Positions 18,297 through 26,229 of a stretch of DNA of 64,000 bases are shown piece by piece. The translations under genes were made by a program, and so were the position numbers. The first letter of the stretch is position 1. The number at the start of each line of letters is the position of its first letter. Origin of the DNA: Shimia marina. GTDB lineage: Bacteria; Pseudomonadota; Alphaproteobacteria; Rhodobacterales; Rhodobacteraceae. The notes under the pieces were generated by a model. It was not told the DNA's origin, did no database searches, and was given only the letters and a program-made list of their open reading frames with translations. The stretch spans positions 63,800-127,799 of the forward strand of contig NZ_CYPW01000040.1 of the NCBI RefSeq assembly GCF_001458175.1. The letters run 5' to 3'.

Positions 18297-18328
18297 AGCC
18301 TCGCAGAATTGCGGGGCTGTTTCTTTTT
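18297..18328 (+). terminator. Intrinsic terminator of rpmB
   Basis: 9-bp stem with one G-U pair (18297-18305 with 18310-18318) and a 4-nt loop, then GTTTCTTTTT. Confidence 0.75.
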
Positions 18329-18370
18329 GTCGCTCTTTTCATTCCGTAGAGCGCGTGGCTATATGCGCGC

Positions 18371-18730
18371 ATGGTGAGGATGATCCGGACATATGTGAGC
18401 CTGATGCTTGTGGCGGTGCTTGTGCTGACTGGGCACAGTATGGCCATTGCGCGTGGCATGCCCGGTGCGCAGGGGTACGCAGAGTACTGCATTGGCGAAA
18501 CGCCGGTGATGGTGCCGGTAGATGCCGAGGGTAACCCCACGGGCGCACCGCATCTGTGCCCGGATGCAAGTTTCTCTTTGCTGAATTGGGTGGATGTGGC
18601 TCCGGGTGTGGCCGCAGCTCCGGTGGCATTTGTGCGCCTTGTGCAGATGTCGCCGAACACTCTGCCACCTGTGATTCGAGTGATTGCCTCGACAGCCCGT
18701 GCGCCGCCTACTGGTGTGTCTCTTTCTTAA
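18371..18730 (+). CDS. Small secreted protein paired with a copper chaperone
   Basis: 119 aa with an N-terminal signal peptide (hydrophobic core LMLVAVLVLTG). The mature part has two Cys flanking a short conserved-looking segment (CIGETPVMVPVDAEG ... HLCPD) resembling a DUF2946-type or copper-locus protein, though I cannot assign a family firmly. It lies 35 nt upstream of a PCu(A)C copper chaperone gene and is probably co-transcribed. A role in periplasmic copper handling is inference from that pairing and the Cys pair. ATG 18371 was used; ATG 18380 is a near alternative. Confidence 0.65.
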   Translation: MVRMIRTYVSLMLVAVLVLTGHSMAIARGMPGAQGYAEYCIGETPVMVPVDAEGNPTGAPHLCPDASFSLLNWVDVAPGVAAAPVAFVRLVQMSPNTLPPVIRVIASTARAPPTGVSLS

Positions 18731-18765
18731 ATTCCAACTGACACACTTGCGGACAGGAGAAACTT

Positions 18766-19257
18766 ATGTCCTTCAAAACCATTGCTCTTGCGGCGACCAC
18801 CGCTCTTTCTTTTGCTCTGCCGGCCTTTGCTCAGAGCGCTATCACGGTAGAAGATCCATATGCCCGTGTTGCTGGCAAGATGGCCAAAGCTGGCGCAGCA
18901 TTCATGGTGATCGAAAACAGCGGTGATGAGGATGATCGCCTGATTTCAGCGACATCTGATGTGGCGAAGCGCACTGAGCTGCACACACATAAGGAAAACG
19001 CTGAGGGCCATATGCAGATGCTGCATGTCAAGGAAGGTTTTGTTATCCCCGCTGGCGGGACGCATGCTTTGGCGCGTGGCGGTGATCACGTGATGTTCAT
19101 GGGGCTGACCCAGGGTTTGGATCACGGTGACATTGTGAATGTGACTCTGATCTTTGAAAAGGCTGGTGAGGTTGCGCTGGAGATCCCTGTGGATTTGGAA
19201 CGCAAAGCCGATCATGGCGCGATGAAGCACGGTGACCACGCAGGCCACGGCAACTGA
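18766..19257 (+). CDS. Periplasmic copper chaperone PCu(A)C
   Basis: 163 aa with a clear signal peptide (ALSFALPAFAQ). The copper site motif H(M)-x10-M-x21-HxM is recognisable in the span ELHTHKENAEGHMQM ... GDHVMFMGL. The C-terminal tail is His/Met-rich (DHGAMKHGDHAGHGN), as in chaperones that pass Cu(I) to the cytochrome c oxidase CuA or CuB centre. RBS AGGAGAAAC. It is downstream of the small secreted protein, and the unit ends at two hairpins. Confidence 0.9.
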   Translation: MSFKTIALAATTALSFALPAFAQSAITVEDPYARVAGKMAKAGAAFMVIENSGDEDDRLISATSDVAKRTELHTHKENAEGHMQMLHVKEGFVIPAGGTHALARGGDHVMFMGLTQGLDHGDIVNVTLIFEKAGEVALEIPVDLERKADHGAMKHGDHAGHGN

Positions 19258-19271
19258 GGCTGAAGGCCATA

Positions 19272-19321
19272 AAGGGCGCAGTGTTGCGCCCTTCTGAAGG
19301 TCACCATTGGGTGGCCTTTTT
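19272..19321 (+). terminator. Tandem terminator hairpins after the copper chaperone gene
   Basis: First stem 19272-19280 with 19285-19293 (9 bp). Second stem 19297-19305 with 19310-19318 (one G-T mismatch) is followed by five T at 19317-19321. Confidence 0.65.
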
Positions 19322-19330
19322 CATTGGTGA

Positions 19331-20026
19331 TTAGCGCAGAAGTTCCTGCTGTACCCAAGCTGGGACAATCTCGGTTGCCGGGCCGAGATGGACTTCGGCA
19401 AAGCGTGAGACGCCGGATGATGGCTCCAGATTCAGTTCTACGGTGTGGGCACCGTGGTAGTCTGCCTCCGCGACAAAATTGGCTGCTGGGTAGACTTCAC
19501 CTGATGTGCCAATCGAAACAAACAAATCTGCTTGTGTAAGGGCGTCGCTGATCTGTTCCATATAGTAGGGGATCTCCCCGAACCAGACGACGTCGGGGCG
19601 CGTCGCGGGCGCCGTGCAGGCGGGGCACCTGTCGTCTGGCCGCATGTCCACAGGCGCGCGCCAGCGATGCCCGCAGCTGTGACATAGGGCACCAGCCAGT
19701 GCACCATGCATGTGAAGCACATTCTGGCTGCCCGCTTTCTCGTGGAGGCCATCCACATTCTGCGTGACGATCAACACATTGCCGCTATGTGTTTTTTCGA
19801 GATCCGCAAGCGCCTTATGTGCCGCGTTTGGGGCTGCTTGTGCGGATTGTTTGCGGCGCGCGTTGTAAAAAGCGTGCACCAGCTCAGGGTTGCGGGCAAA
19901 GCCCTCCGGCGTGGCGACATCTTCGATGGCATGCTGTGCCCAAAGACCGCCTTCGTCACGAAATGTGCCCAGTCCGCTCTCCGCGCTGATGCCTGCGCCA
20001 GTCAGGATGACGATGTTGTCGGCCAT
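19331..20026 (-). CDS. cobB: NAD-dependent protein deacylase (sirtuin, CobB type)
   Basis: 231 aa. NAD-binding motif GAGISAESGLGTFRD, TQNVDGLHE, and the catalytic His in HMHG. Four Cys in two CxxC-like pairs bind the structural zinc. The YNARR motif (Y..R) marks class III sirtuins, which prefer succinyl or malonyl lysine over acetyl lysine. It would act on metabolic enzymes in the cytosol. It diverges from the LMW phosphatase gene with 133 nt between starts. Confidence 0.93.
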   Translation of the reverse strand: MADNIVILTGAGISAESGLGTFRDEGGLWAQHAIEDVATPEGFARNPELVHAFYNARRKQSAQAAPNAAHKALADLEKTHSGNVLIVTQNVDGLHEKAGSQNVLHMHGALAGALCHSCGHRWRAPVDMRPDDRCPACTAPATRPDVVWFGEIPYYMEQISDALTQADLFVSIGTSGEVYPAANFVAEADYHGAHTVELNLEPSSGVSRFAEVHLGPATEIVPAWVQQELLR

Positions 20027-20159
20027 GGTGATGTCCTCGTGCCTGATGATCGAAGCCCCTTATTCTTGCGGGTACTGTGCCAAGGCTGGTTTTGGGACAC
20101 AAGACGCTTGACGCAAAGGTCAGACAGAGCACAATCGCGCCAGACATAGGAAGGCCATA

Positions 20160-20591
20160 ATGAAAATACTTTTTGTCTGTCTTGGGAATATCTGCCGGTC
20201 CCCCACGGCGGAGGGGGTCGTGCGACGTTTTGCACCTGAAGCAGAGCTTGATAGTGCAGGGGCCAGCGGCTGGCATGTGGGCGAAGCCCCCTATGCGCCC
20301 ATGCAAGAGGCAGCGATGGCGCGGGGATATGATTTGTCTGATTTGCGCGCGCGCCAATTTGTGGCGACGGATTTTGCTCGGTTTGATCTAATCATTGCCA
20401 TGGACGCGGACAATCTCGCCAATGTTGAGGCGCTGCGACCGGCGGGCAATGAGACGCCTGTGCGCCTTTTTACAGAATACGCACCGCAGAGTGGCGCTGA
20501 GGCGGTGCCGGATCCTTATTATACGCGGGACTTTGACCAGACACTCGATCTGATCGAAGACTGCGCAAAAGGCCTTATAACGACGCTCTGA
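20160..20591 (+). CDS. Low molecular weight protein-tyrosine phosphatase
   Basis: 143 aa. The catalytic P-loop CLGNICRS begins at residue 7 (nucleophile Cys7, Arg13), and the general acid Asp is in VPDPYYT. Length and motif order match the LMW-PTP family, with arsenate reductase-like folds excluded by the DPYY motif. The substrate is unknown; no tyrosine kinase or exopolysaccharide genes are adjacent. RBS AGGAAGG. Confidence 0.92.
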   Translation: MKILFVCLGNICRSPTAEGVVRRFAPEAELDSAGASGWHVGEAPYAPMQEAAMARGYDLSDLRARQFVATDFARFDLIIAMDADNLANVEALRPAGNETPVRLFTEYAPQSGAEAVPDPYYTRDFDQTLDLIEDCAKGLITTL

Positions 20592-20732
20592 GCAGCAGGG
20601 CATGGTTCTATATTTCGTTTTTTGGAATTTGTGGCGTGGAGTTTGTGAAGCAGCAGTCGCGCGCCTTGCACAACACGATGGGGCTCTGAAAGGGTTTGAG
20701 AAACGCTCTCAGGACCCGTGCCCATGTCGCTC

Positions 20733-21698
20733 TCAGCGCTCCAAAACTCGAAAGTCTCTTTCCAGCCAGGGGAATTTCTCGATGGCGGGGCTGATCATAT
20801 GGGCGCGCAGGAGGTTGCGCATGGTTTGGGCCACGTCGCGCGGAACAGTATCGGCCCAGTCCCCGCTGGCCAGAAGAGAAATGGTGCGGCTGAAGGGCGT
20901 GAAAGGCAAAGGGTGGGCCGTGACCTGATCGTGAAAGCGCGCAGCGCGCAGATAACCCAGAGGCGTTGTGATCGCCCAGCCGATGCCGCGCGATACCATC
21001 GCCATAAGGGAAGGATTAGAGCCGATTTCAAAACGCTGCGGAAACTCCAGCTTGCACCGTTTCAAATGCGCTTCGATCTGACGGCCAATCAGTTGTTCCT
21101 GTCCGTAGCGCAGCATGGGCAGGTTTGTGAGTGCGGTCATGGTGTCGCCCTGAGCAGGCAAATACCCCACCGGTGCAACAAGAATAAAAGGATCACGGGT
21201 CAAAGGGTATTCTGTAATGCCGTCAATGACTTCTCCAGAAGAGGCTGTGATGGCAAGGTGCAGATCTCGGGCGCGGATCGCCTCGGTGATTTCGTGGCTT
21301 GGCGCGGTGACAAGGCGGAAGCGACAGCGTGTCATCGACTCCGCCAAAGTGGTCACGAGCCGGGGCGTCAGATCGTTGTCGAAGTCATCAATGATGCCCA
21401 TAGAGAGTTGGGTGAGGTGCGTGAGGTCCATCACCGAGAGTTCGCTTTGGGCAAGGCGCAGTTCGGCGAGCACGGCACTCGCACGGCTGAGGTAGGCGCG
21501 TCCCGCTGGTGTCAACTGCATCGGGCGTTTCCCATGGTCCAGAAGATCTGTGCCAAGGGCGCGTTCCAGATTTTTGATCTGCTGCGACACAGCTGGTTGA
21601 GACAGGCCGGTGATTTCTGCTGCCTGCGCAACAGCACCAGTCGCGGCCAGCGCTTCAAACACTTCAAGCCCCCGCAGGGTGACGCCTTTGTTGAGCAT
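20733..21698 (-). CDS. LysR-family transcriptional regulator
   Basis: 321 aa. The N-terminal winged helix-turn-helix (FEALAATGAVAQAAEITGLSQPAVSQQIKNLE) is followed by a periplasmic-binding-protein-like effector domain. It is divergently transcribed from the HisD-family dehydrogenase gene with 89 nt between starts, the classic arrangement of a LysR regulator and its target. It is therefore likely to control that dehydrogenase in response to its substrate (inference). Confidence 0.92.
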   Translation of the reverse strand: MLNKGVTLRGLEVFEALAATGAVAQAAEITGLSQPAVSQQIKNLERALGTDLLDHGKRPMQLTPAGRAYLSRASAVLAELRLAQSELSVMDLTHLTQLSMGIIDDFDNDLTPRLVTTLAESMTRCRFRLVTAPSHEITEAIRARDLHLAITASSGEVIDGITEYPLTRDPFILVAPVGYLPAQGDTMTALTNLPMLRYGQEQLIGRQIEAHLKRCKLEFPQRFEIGSNPSLMAMVSRGIGWAITTPLGYLRAARFHDQVTAHPLPFTPFSRTISLLASGDWADTVPRDVAQTMRNLLRAHMISPAIEKFPWLERDFRVLER

Positions 21699-21787
21699 TA
21701 TGTCTCTCCCGTAGATTTGCTTTTTGTGAATAGGGATACGGGGTGGGTCAAGACAAGACTTCAGGAAATGTGAGCAAGGAGCCGGTT

Positions 21788-23098
21788 ATGGCGGTGACAT
21801 ATTTGAAAAAAGCGGATCCGGCCATTCTGGCTGCTGGCCAAGCGGAGGCACGCGATACTGTGGAGATCATGCTGACGCGTATCCGGCAGGGCGGTGAGGC
21901 CGTCGTGCGTGACTATGCGCAACGGCTGGATCAGTGGGATGGCGCTCTTGTGGTGGAACGGAATGAAATGGCGGAGGCCGCAGCGCAGGTGGCGCCTGAA
22001 TTGCGTGACGCGCTGCGCTACGCACATGACAATATCCGGCGTTTTGCTGAAGCACAGAAAGCGAGCTTGACGGAGTTTGAAACCGAACTGCGCCCGGGGC
22101 TATTTGCAGGGCAGGGGGTGATCCCATTGCAGGCTGCGGGCTGTTATGTTCCGGGGGGGCGATACAGTCATGTTGCCAGTGCGCTGATGAGCATCACAAC
22201 TGCGCGCGTGGCCGGGGTGGCTGACATCACCGCCTGTTCCCCCCCGCGTTTGGGTGAGGGCATTCCATCAGCAATTTTGTACGCCATGTGGCTAGCGGGC
22301 GCAGATCGGGCCTTGGCTTTAGGTGGCGTGCAGGCGATTGCGGCCATGACAGAAGGGTATTTTGGCGCGGGAAAAGCCGATATTCTGGTTGGCCCCGGCA
22401 ATCAATATGTGGCTGAGGCCAAACGGCAATTGTTTGGTGAGGTCGGAATCGACATGTTCGCAGGACCAACAGATGTGCTCATCGTCGCGGATGAAACGGC
22501 CGATGCGGAAACGGTTGCTTGGGATCTCGTCGGGCAGGCCGAGCATGGGGCCAATTCACCTGTTTGGCTCGTGACCACATCGAAGGCGCTTGCGGCGGAT
22601 GTGCTCGACCTTGTGCCTGCATGTTGTGCGGCGTTGCAAGAGCCTAATCGCAGCGTTGCGAAGCAGGCATGGGAGGAACGCGCAGACGTCATGCTCTGCG
22701 ATACGCGCGAGGAGATGGCGATCTGTGCGGATCGCTATGCACCGGAGCACCTCCATGTTCAGGCGGCTGATTTGGCGTGGTGGCAGGGCAGGTTGCAGTC
22801 CTACGGGTCGTTGTTTTTGGGCGCTGAAGCCTGTGTGACCTTTGGCGATAAGGCGGCAGGGCCCAACCACGTGCTGCCCACGGATCAAGCCGCGCGCTAT
22901 ACGGGGGGACTGTCGGTGCATAAGTTTCTGAAAACAGTGACGTGGCAGCGTGTGGAGGCTGATGCCTTGCCAGATTTGGTGCGCGCCTCCGCCACAATTT
23001 CGCGTCAAGAAGGCATGGAGGGGCATGCCATCAGTGCAGAACGGCGCGGCGATTTGCACCGCCCAGCACCAAATTTGAAAGTCGCTCAGTCTGGCTGA
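21788..23098 (+). CDS. Histidinol dehydrogenase family protein, HpsN-like
   Basis: 436 aa zinc-dependent alcohol dehydrogenase of the HisD fold. Motifs such as AAGCYVPGGRYSHVASA, LVGPGNQYVAEAKR, SQAEHG-equivalent GQAEHGANSP, and YAPEHLHV are present. The CYVPGGRYSH signature and the tail TGGLSVHKFLKTVTWQRV resemble HpsN, the sulfopropanediol 3-dehydrogenase, more than biosynthetic HisD (which has LYVPGGTA). ATG 21788 is preceded by AAGGAG. Neighbours are a divergent LysR and no his genes, which argues for a catabolic role. HpsO/HpsP and sulfolactate genes are absent, so the substrate is not settled. Confidence 0.8.
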   Translation: MAVTYLKKADPAILAAGQAEARDTVEIMLTRIRQGGEAVVRDYAQRLDQWDGALVVERNEMAEAAAQVAPELRDALRYAHDNIRRFAEAQKASLTEFETELRPGLFAGQGVIPLQAAGCYVPGGRYSHVASALMSITTARVAGVADITACSPPRLGEGIPSAILYAMWLAGADRALALGGVQAIAAMTEGYFGAGKADILVGPGNQYVAEAKRQLFGEVGIDMFAGPTDVLIVADETADAETVAWDLVGQAEHGANSPVWLVTTSKALAADVLDLVPACCAALQEPNRSVAKQAWEERADVMLCDTREEMAICADRYAPEHLHVQAADLAWWQGRLQSYGSLFLGAEACVTFGDKAAGPNHVLPTDQAARYTGGLSVHKFLKTVTWQRVEADALPDLVRASATISRQEGMEGHAISAERRGDLHRPAPNLKVAQSG

Positions 23099-23100
23099 TA

Positions 23101-23421
23101 TTAGCGCAGGTGATTGCAGCTTGCGGTGACGTCATTGCCAAAGCTTTTGTAGCGCAGCCAGAAGGTTTCGTGGCTGCGGCGATCTGATTGGCGAATTTCC
23201 TGCGCCTTGTGGGGCTCTTTGATGAAACTCGCAGCCAGTTTTTGATCAGAGCGGGAGAGCGATTGATTTGCCACCTTCTGAATGCAGCGGCACATGGATC
23301 GCGTTGCGCCATCGCGATCTGACCGCAGGCAGGCGCGCGTCATGGTGCCTGCTTCAGTTTCAGAAGGAAGAAATGGTATCAAAATCGCTGCTGCAAGCAG
23401 CGTGCAAAGGATGTTTTTCAT
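23101..23421 (-). CDS. Small secreted Cys-containing protein, conserved type
   Basis: 106 aa with an N-terminal hydrophobic segment (LCTLLAAAILIPFL). The mature part contains Cys in the pattern RACLRS ... MCRCIQKVA ... ASCNHL and an Asp-rich helix FIKEPHKAQEIRQSD. I recall similar small proteins in Rhodobacteraceae but no function. ATG 23421 has GAGGCAG upstream. It is convergent with the HisD-family gene with 2 nt between stops. Confidence 0.65.
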   Translation of the reverse strand: MKNILCTLLAAAILIPFLPSETEAGTMTRACLRSDRDGATRSMCRCIQKVANQSLSRSDQKLAASFIKEPHKAQEIRQSDRRSHETFWLRYKSFGNDVTASCNHLR

Positions 23422-23628
23422 GACTGCCTCGTACTCGTATCCGGGGCCGTGGTTTTCCATCTGTGCGCCCGGTTCTTACCTCGCCTCACTATGATGCAGT
23501 TGCGCAAAGGATGCAATCACAAGCGCGTGGGCTCTCATTTGTACAAATTTGTAGCGCGGATCTTGGGGGAAATATGTGGTCAACGCGGTTTTTGCTGGTC
23601 TAGGCTAAAGAGTATGGAGGAGACATAG

Positions 23629-23949
23629 ATGCCAAAAATCTCTCAGGAGGCGGCCCTTCAGACCGTCATAACAACTTTCGAAATGACACCGGGGACCTGT
23701 CAAGATCTGATGGATGAGCTGACAGAGGCCTATGCGCAATTCATATCTAAGCAGCCGGGGTTTATTGCGGCTGGACTGCATGTGAATGACGCACAAACGC
23801 GCATTGCCAACTACTCGCAATGGCAGCGTCGTGAGGATTTTCAGGCGATGTTGCGCAGCGAAGAGATGCGCATGCGCAATCGCCGTATCACGCAGTTGTG
23901 CCGCAGCTTTGAACCGGTCATGTATGATGTTGTCGCTGCCTTTGATTGA
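23629..23949 (+). CDS. Antibiotic biosynthesis monooxygenase (ABM) domain protein
   Basis: 106 aa single ferredoxin-like alpha/beta-barrel domain (FEMTPGTCQDLMDELTEAYAQFISKQPGFIAAGLHV ... NYSQWQRREDFQAML). Such proteins are usually dimers acting on small quinoid substrates or are of unknown function. RBS GGAGGAGA. It is 47 nt upstream of the universal stress protein, probably one unit. Confidence 0.8.
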   Translation: MPKISQEAALQTVITTFEMTPGTCQDLMDELTEAYAQFISKQPGFIAAGLHVNDAQTRIANYSQWQRREDFQAMLRSEEMRMRNRRITQLCRSFEPVMYDVVAAFD

Positions 23950-23996
23950 CCCTATCTTCTTGAGAAGACACCCAATCCGTTGGTTAGGAGAGTGCT

Positions 23997-24404
23997 TTGT
24001 ATAAACATGTTTTGGTGCCTGTGGCCTTTGATGAAGATCATGATCCTTCTGAAGCGATTGCGGCGGCGGGGCTTTTGGTGAGTGAGGGTGGGAGGGTCAC
24101 ATTGCTGCATGTTATGGCACATGTGCCAAGCTACGTGATCAACTATGTTCCTGAGGGGTTTCAGGCGGAGGCGCAGGCGGCAATAATCGCCAGTCTGGAG
24201 GCCATGGGGAGCGAGTTGCCCCATGCCACTGGCGTTGTCGCCGAAGGCACGGCTGGCAAGACAATTGTGAAATGGGCCGGGCAGGAAGATGTGGATTGTA
24301 TCGTGATCGCCTCTCACCGCCCAGGAATGCAGGATATTGTGCTTGGAAGTACCGCAGCACAGGTTGTGCGCCATGCGGCCTGTGCTGTACATGTGACCCG
24401 GTAG
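23997..24404 (+). CDS. Universal stress protein (UspA family)
   Basis: 135 aa. N-terminal YKHVLVPVAFDE, and a C-terminal ATP-binding signature ASHRPGMQDIVLGSTAAQVVRHAACAV (G-x2-G-x9-G-S/T variant). The start is TTG 23997 with AGGAG at 23986-23990 placed 6 nt upstream; no in-frame ATG precedes it. It probably binds ATP and helps in growth-arrest or oxidative stress, as in the family. Confidence 0.88.
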   Translation: MYKHVLVPVAFDEDHDPSEAIAAAGLLVSEGGRVTLLHVMAHVPSYVINYVPEGFQAEAQAAIIASLEAMGSELPHATGVVAEGTAGKTIVKWAGQEDVDCIVIASHRPGMQDIVLGSTAAQVVRHAACAVHVTR

Positions 24405-24429
24405 AATTGGTTCGGAAAGGCTGACACAT

Positions 24430-24930
24430 ATGAAGATGTTCAAAAGGTTGCGCGGTGTGGCTGCGGTTTTGACGTTTGCTGTTGCGCAGCCGGTGTTGGC
24501 GGAAACGGACTATGGGTTTTCCAATCAGCAGACCAAACGTACAGTAGACACATTCACCTATGGGATTGAGCAATGTGCCACTGTGGATGTGGTGTATCGG
24601 TTGGATTGCTTGCGCCAGACCTACAGTCAAACGGTGCGCGTGATTTCCAAAGCGTCAGTGTATTGGGAGGCGGAAGTAGCGCTTACGCGCGTAAATCGCG
24701 GCCTTTATTCCTTTGTGCGGGCCAACATGGATGCCGAGGTCGGCCGTGCGCGGGTCAATGGTGGACGGATCAAAGCGGTTACCGAGGAGTCGCTGCCACA
24801 AGCGCGTGCCCAGTATATGGCCGCGGTTGATCGCGCTGCAGAGGAGATGCGGAGCGGATCCTCGGTTGAGGCGCGCTATTTTGAGCCCATCGCAGAAGCG
24901 ATTCTTGCCTCTAAAGAGCTCCTTCAATAG
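24430..24930 (+). CDS. Hypothetical secreted protein
   Basis: 166 aa with a signal peptide (AAVLTFAVAQPVLAETD). The mature part is mostly helical, with two Cys (QCATVDVVYRLDCL) and no known motif that I recognise. RBS GGAAAGG. It follows the stress protein by 25 nt and may share its transcript. A terminator at 25017 ends the run. Confidence 0.6.
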   Translation: MKMFKRLRGVAAVLTFAVAQPVLAETDYGFSNQQTKRTVDTFTYGIEQCATVDVVYRLDCLRQTYSQTVRVISKASVYWEAEVALTRVNRGLYSFVRANMDAEVGRARVNGGRIKAVTEESLPQARAQYMAAVDRAAEEMRSGSSVEARYFEPIAEAILASKELLQ

Positions 24931-25011
24931 GCGCTTTCATCGGCGTGTGATCTTGGGCGCACACGTATCAGCGGTGAAGCGCGGTACAAACTGAAGACAA
25001 TTAGACGTAAA

Positions 25012-25175
25012 ACAAAAACGGCGCGTAGGAAAAACCTTGGCGCCGTTTTTTGTAGCTGGCTGGACTGTGTCTTCCTGCGTGCGTGGCTTGCTGTCTTGCT
25101 GGACCTGGCGAATGGCTGGGCCTTGCTGGATTGCTTGCTTCGTACGTGAGTGGGCAGTCTGGCTCGCTCTCTTTT
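25012..25175 (-). ncRNA. Candidate small RNA with repeated AGCAAG
   Basis: On the minus strand a -35/-10 pair (TTGCAA, 17 nt, TATGTA) is followed about 160 nt later by a strong intrinsic terminator (stem 25017-25024 with 25040-25047, U-run on this strand too). No Shine-Dalgarno or credible ORF lies between. The presumptive RNA is A/C-rich and nearly unstructured, and contains AGCAAG four times within about 60 nt. This is a recognisable sRNA gene layout; the 5' end is an estimate and expression is unproven. Confidence 0.5.
25017..25051. terminator. Bidirectional terminator, stem AACGGCGC/GCGCCGTT
   Basis: 8-bp perfect stem with a 15-nt loop. The plus strand continues with T at 25046-25051, and the minus strand reads TTTGTTTT after the stem. 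It serves the hypothetical secreted gene on the plus strand and the candidate sRNA on the minus strand. Confidence 0.7.
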
Positions 25176-25181
25176 GAGATC

Positions 25182-25210
25182 TACATAAGATGATTCAGTG
25201 TGGTTTGCAA
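25182..25210 (-). promoter_or_regulatory. Promoter of the candidate small RNA
   Basis: Minus-strand -35 TTGCAA at 25205-25210 and -10 TATGTA at 25182-25187, separated by exactly 17 nt, in an AT-rich stretch. Confidence 0.45.
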
Positions 25211-25383
25211 GAAAAACGTTTAAAAACAAATAATTGATTAATTTTGTCGGGCATTGGGTGTCGTGAGTATTTTTGTCGGAATTGGCATTGGGTCGCTTCT
25301 GGATCGGTAAATTACTACTCTCACACATGAAATTCGGGAACGGCCTCCTATCTAAAGAGAGTGACGCAGTTAGGAGGAACTTG

Positions 25384-25683
25384 ATGAAATGTCCAATTGA
25401 TGGTGCGACGCTGGTGATCGCGGATCGCAATGGTGTTGAAATCGACTATTGTCCGCAATGTCGGGGCGTATGGCTGGATCGCGGCGAATTGGACAAGATC
25501 ATTGAGCGCGCCGCAGCTTTTGCGGCACCTCCACCACCTCCGTCCTCCGAGGCCGTCCAGCCAGCCCCGCAACGGGGCTATGACGGACGTGGACAGGAAG
25601 CGCACTATGATCCGCGCTATGACAGCAAACGGCGCAAAAAGAAAAAGATGAGCAGCTTTCTGGATGACATCTTTGATTTCTGA
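25384..25683 (+). CDS. Zinc-ribbon (zf-TFIIB) protein
   Basis: 99 aa. MKCPIDGATLV and DYCPQCRGVWLDRGELDKII form the TFIIB-type zinc ribbon, with three Cys and an Asp in place of the second Cys, a common variant. A Pro-rich linker (APPPPPPS) leads to a strongly basic tail (KRRKKKKM) and an acidic C-terminus. Possibly a nucleic-acid-associated or small regulatory protein; function unknown. ATG 25384 has AGGAGG upstream. Confidence 0.85.
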   Translation: MKCPIDGATLVIADRNGVEIDYCPQCRGVWLDRGELDKIIERAAAFAAPPPPPSSEAVQPAPQRGYDGRGQEAHYDPRYDSKRRKKKKMSSFLDDIFDF

Positions 25684-25698
25684 TGCAGGCTAGATTTC

Positions 25699-25721
25699 GG
25701 GGGGCTAAGGCCCCCCCTTTT
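25699..25721 (+). terminator. Intrinsic terminator of the zinc-ribbon gene
   Basis: G-run/C-run hairpin (GGGGGG with CCCCCC) followed by TTTT, 15 nt after the stop. Confidence 0.7.
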
Positions 25722-25746
25722 GTTGCTGTGGATATGATTGTGTAGG

Positions 25747-26130
25747 TTAAGCTTCGGGATAGCTGGCGAAACACTGTTGAGACTGAAGGGCGGCCTGACC
25801 GCGGGTATAGATCAGATCGTCACGCAGCTCGTCGCGCCTTTCACGCTCTGCCCAGATGTCGATTTCTACCGGCACTTCGAGGGTGTGATATTCAGTTTCA
25901 TCACAGCGGTACTTGCGGCCTTTGTCATCGTGGCAGTGTTTGGGGACAACAAATGGTTCTTCGTAGCGGTGGATTGCATAGCCCCTTGCAATATTGGCAT
26001 CTGCTTTGGCGATGGCGTGTTCAATACGTTTTACGCTGCGCTCTGATGTGGCGAGGCACCGCTCCAATGGCGTGGCGCAGGCGGCAATAGAGGAAAGAGT
26101 GAGCAGGGTGAGGGCGCATTTTGCGTGCAT
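25747..26130 (-). CDS. Putative lipoprotein
   Basis: 127 aa. The signal sequence ends in a lipobox-like LSSIAAC, so Cys18 would be lipidated. The mature part is charged and helical (SVKRIEHAIAKADANIARGYAIHRYEE) with a CHDDKGRKYRC loop and no domain that I can name. GGAG precedes ATG 26130. Probably attached to an envelope membrane. Confidence 0.65.
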   Translation of the reverse strand: MHAKCALTLLTLSSIAACATPLERCLATSERSVKRIEHAIAKADANIARGYAIHRYEEPFVVPKHCHDDKGRKYRCDETEYHTLEVPVEIDIWAERERRDELRDDLIYTRGQAALQSQQCFASYPEA

Positions 26131-26229
26131 GTGTGACTCCGTTGTTTGAACGGAGCCATGGTGCAGGGTGGCCTGACAGGCAAAAACGCGATGGTGTTAT
26201 TGGATAGCACGGTCTGCAATGGGCATGAG

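Noticed and set aside
24924-25430. 168-codon minus-strand ORF across the sRNA locus
   Set aside because: No RBS, low-complexity residues, and it spans a promoter and a terminator. The non-coding RNA reading fits better.
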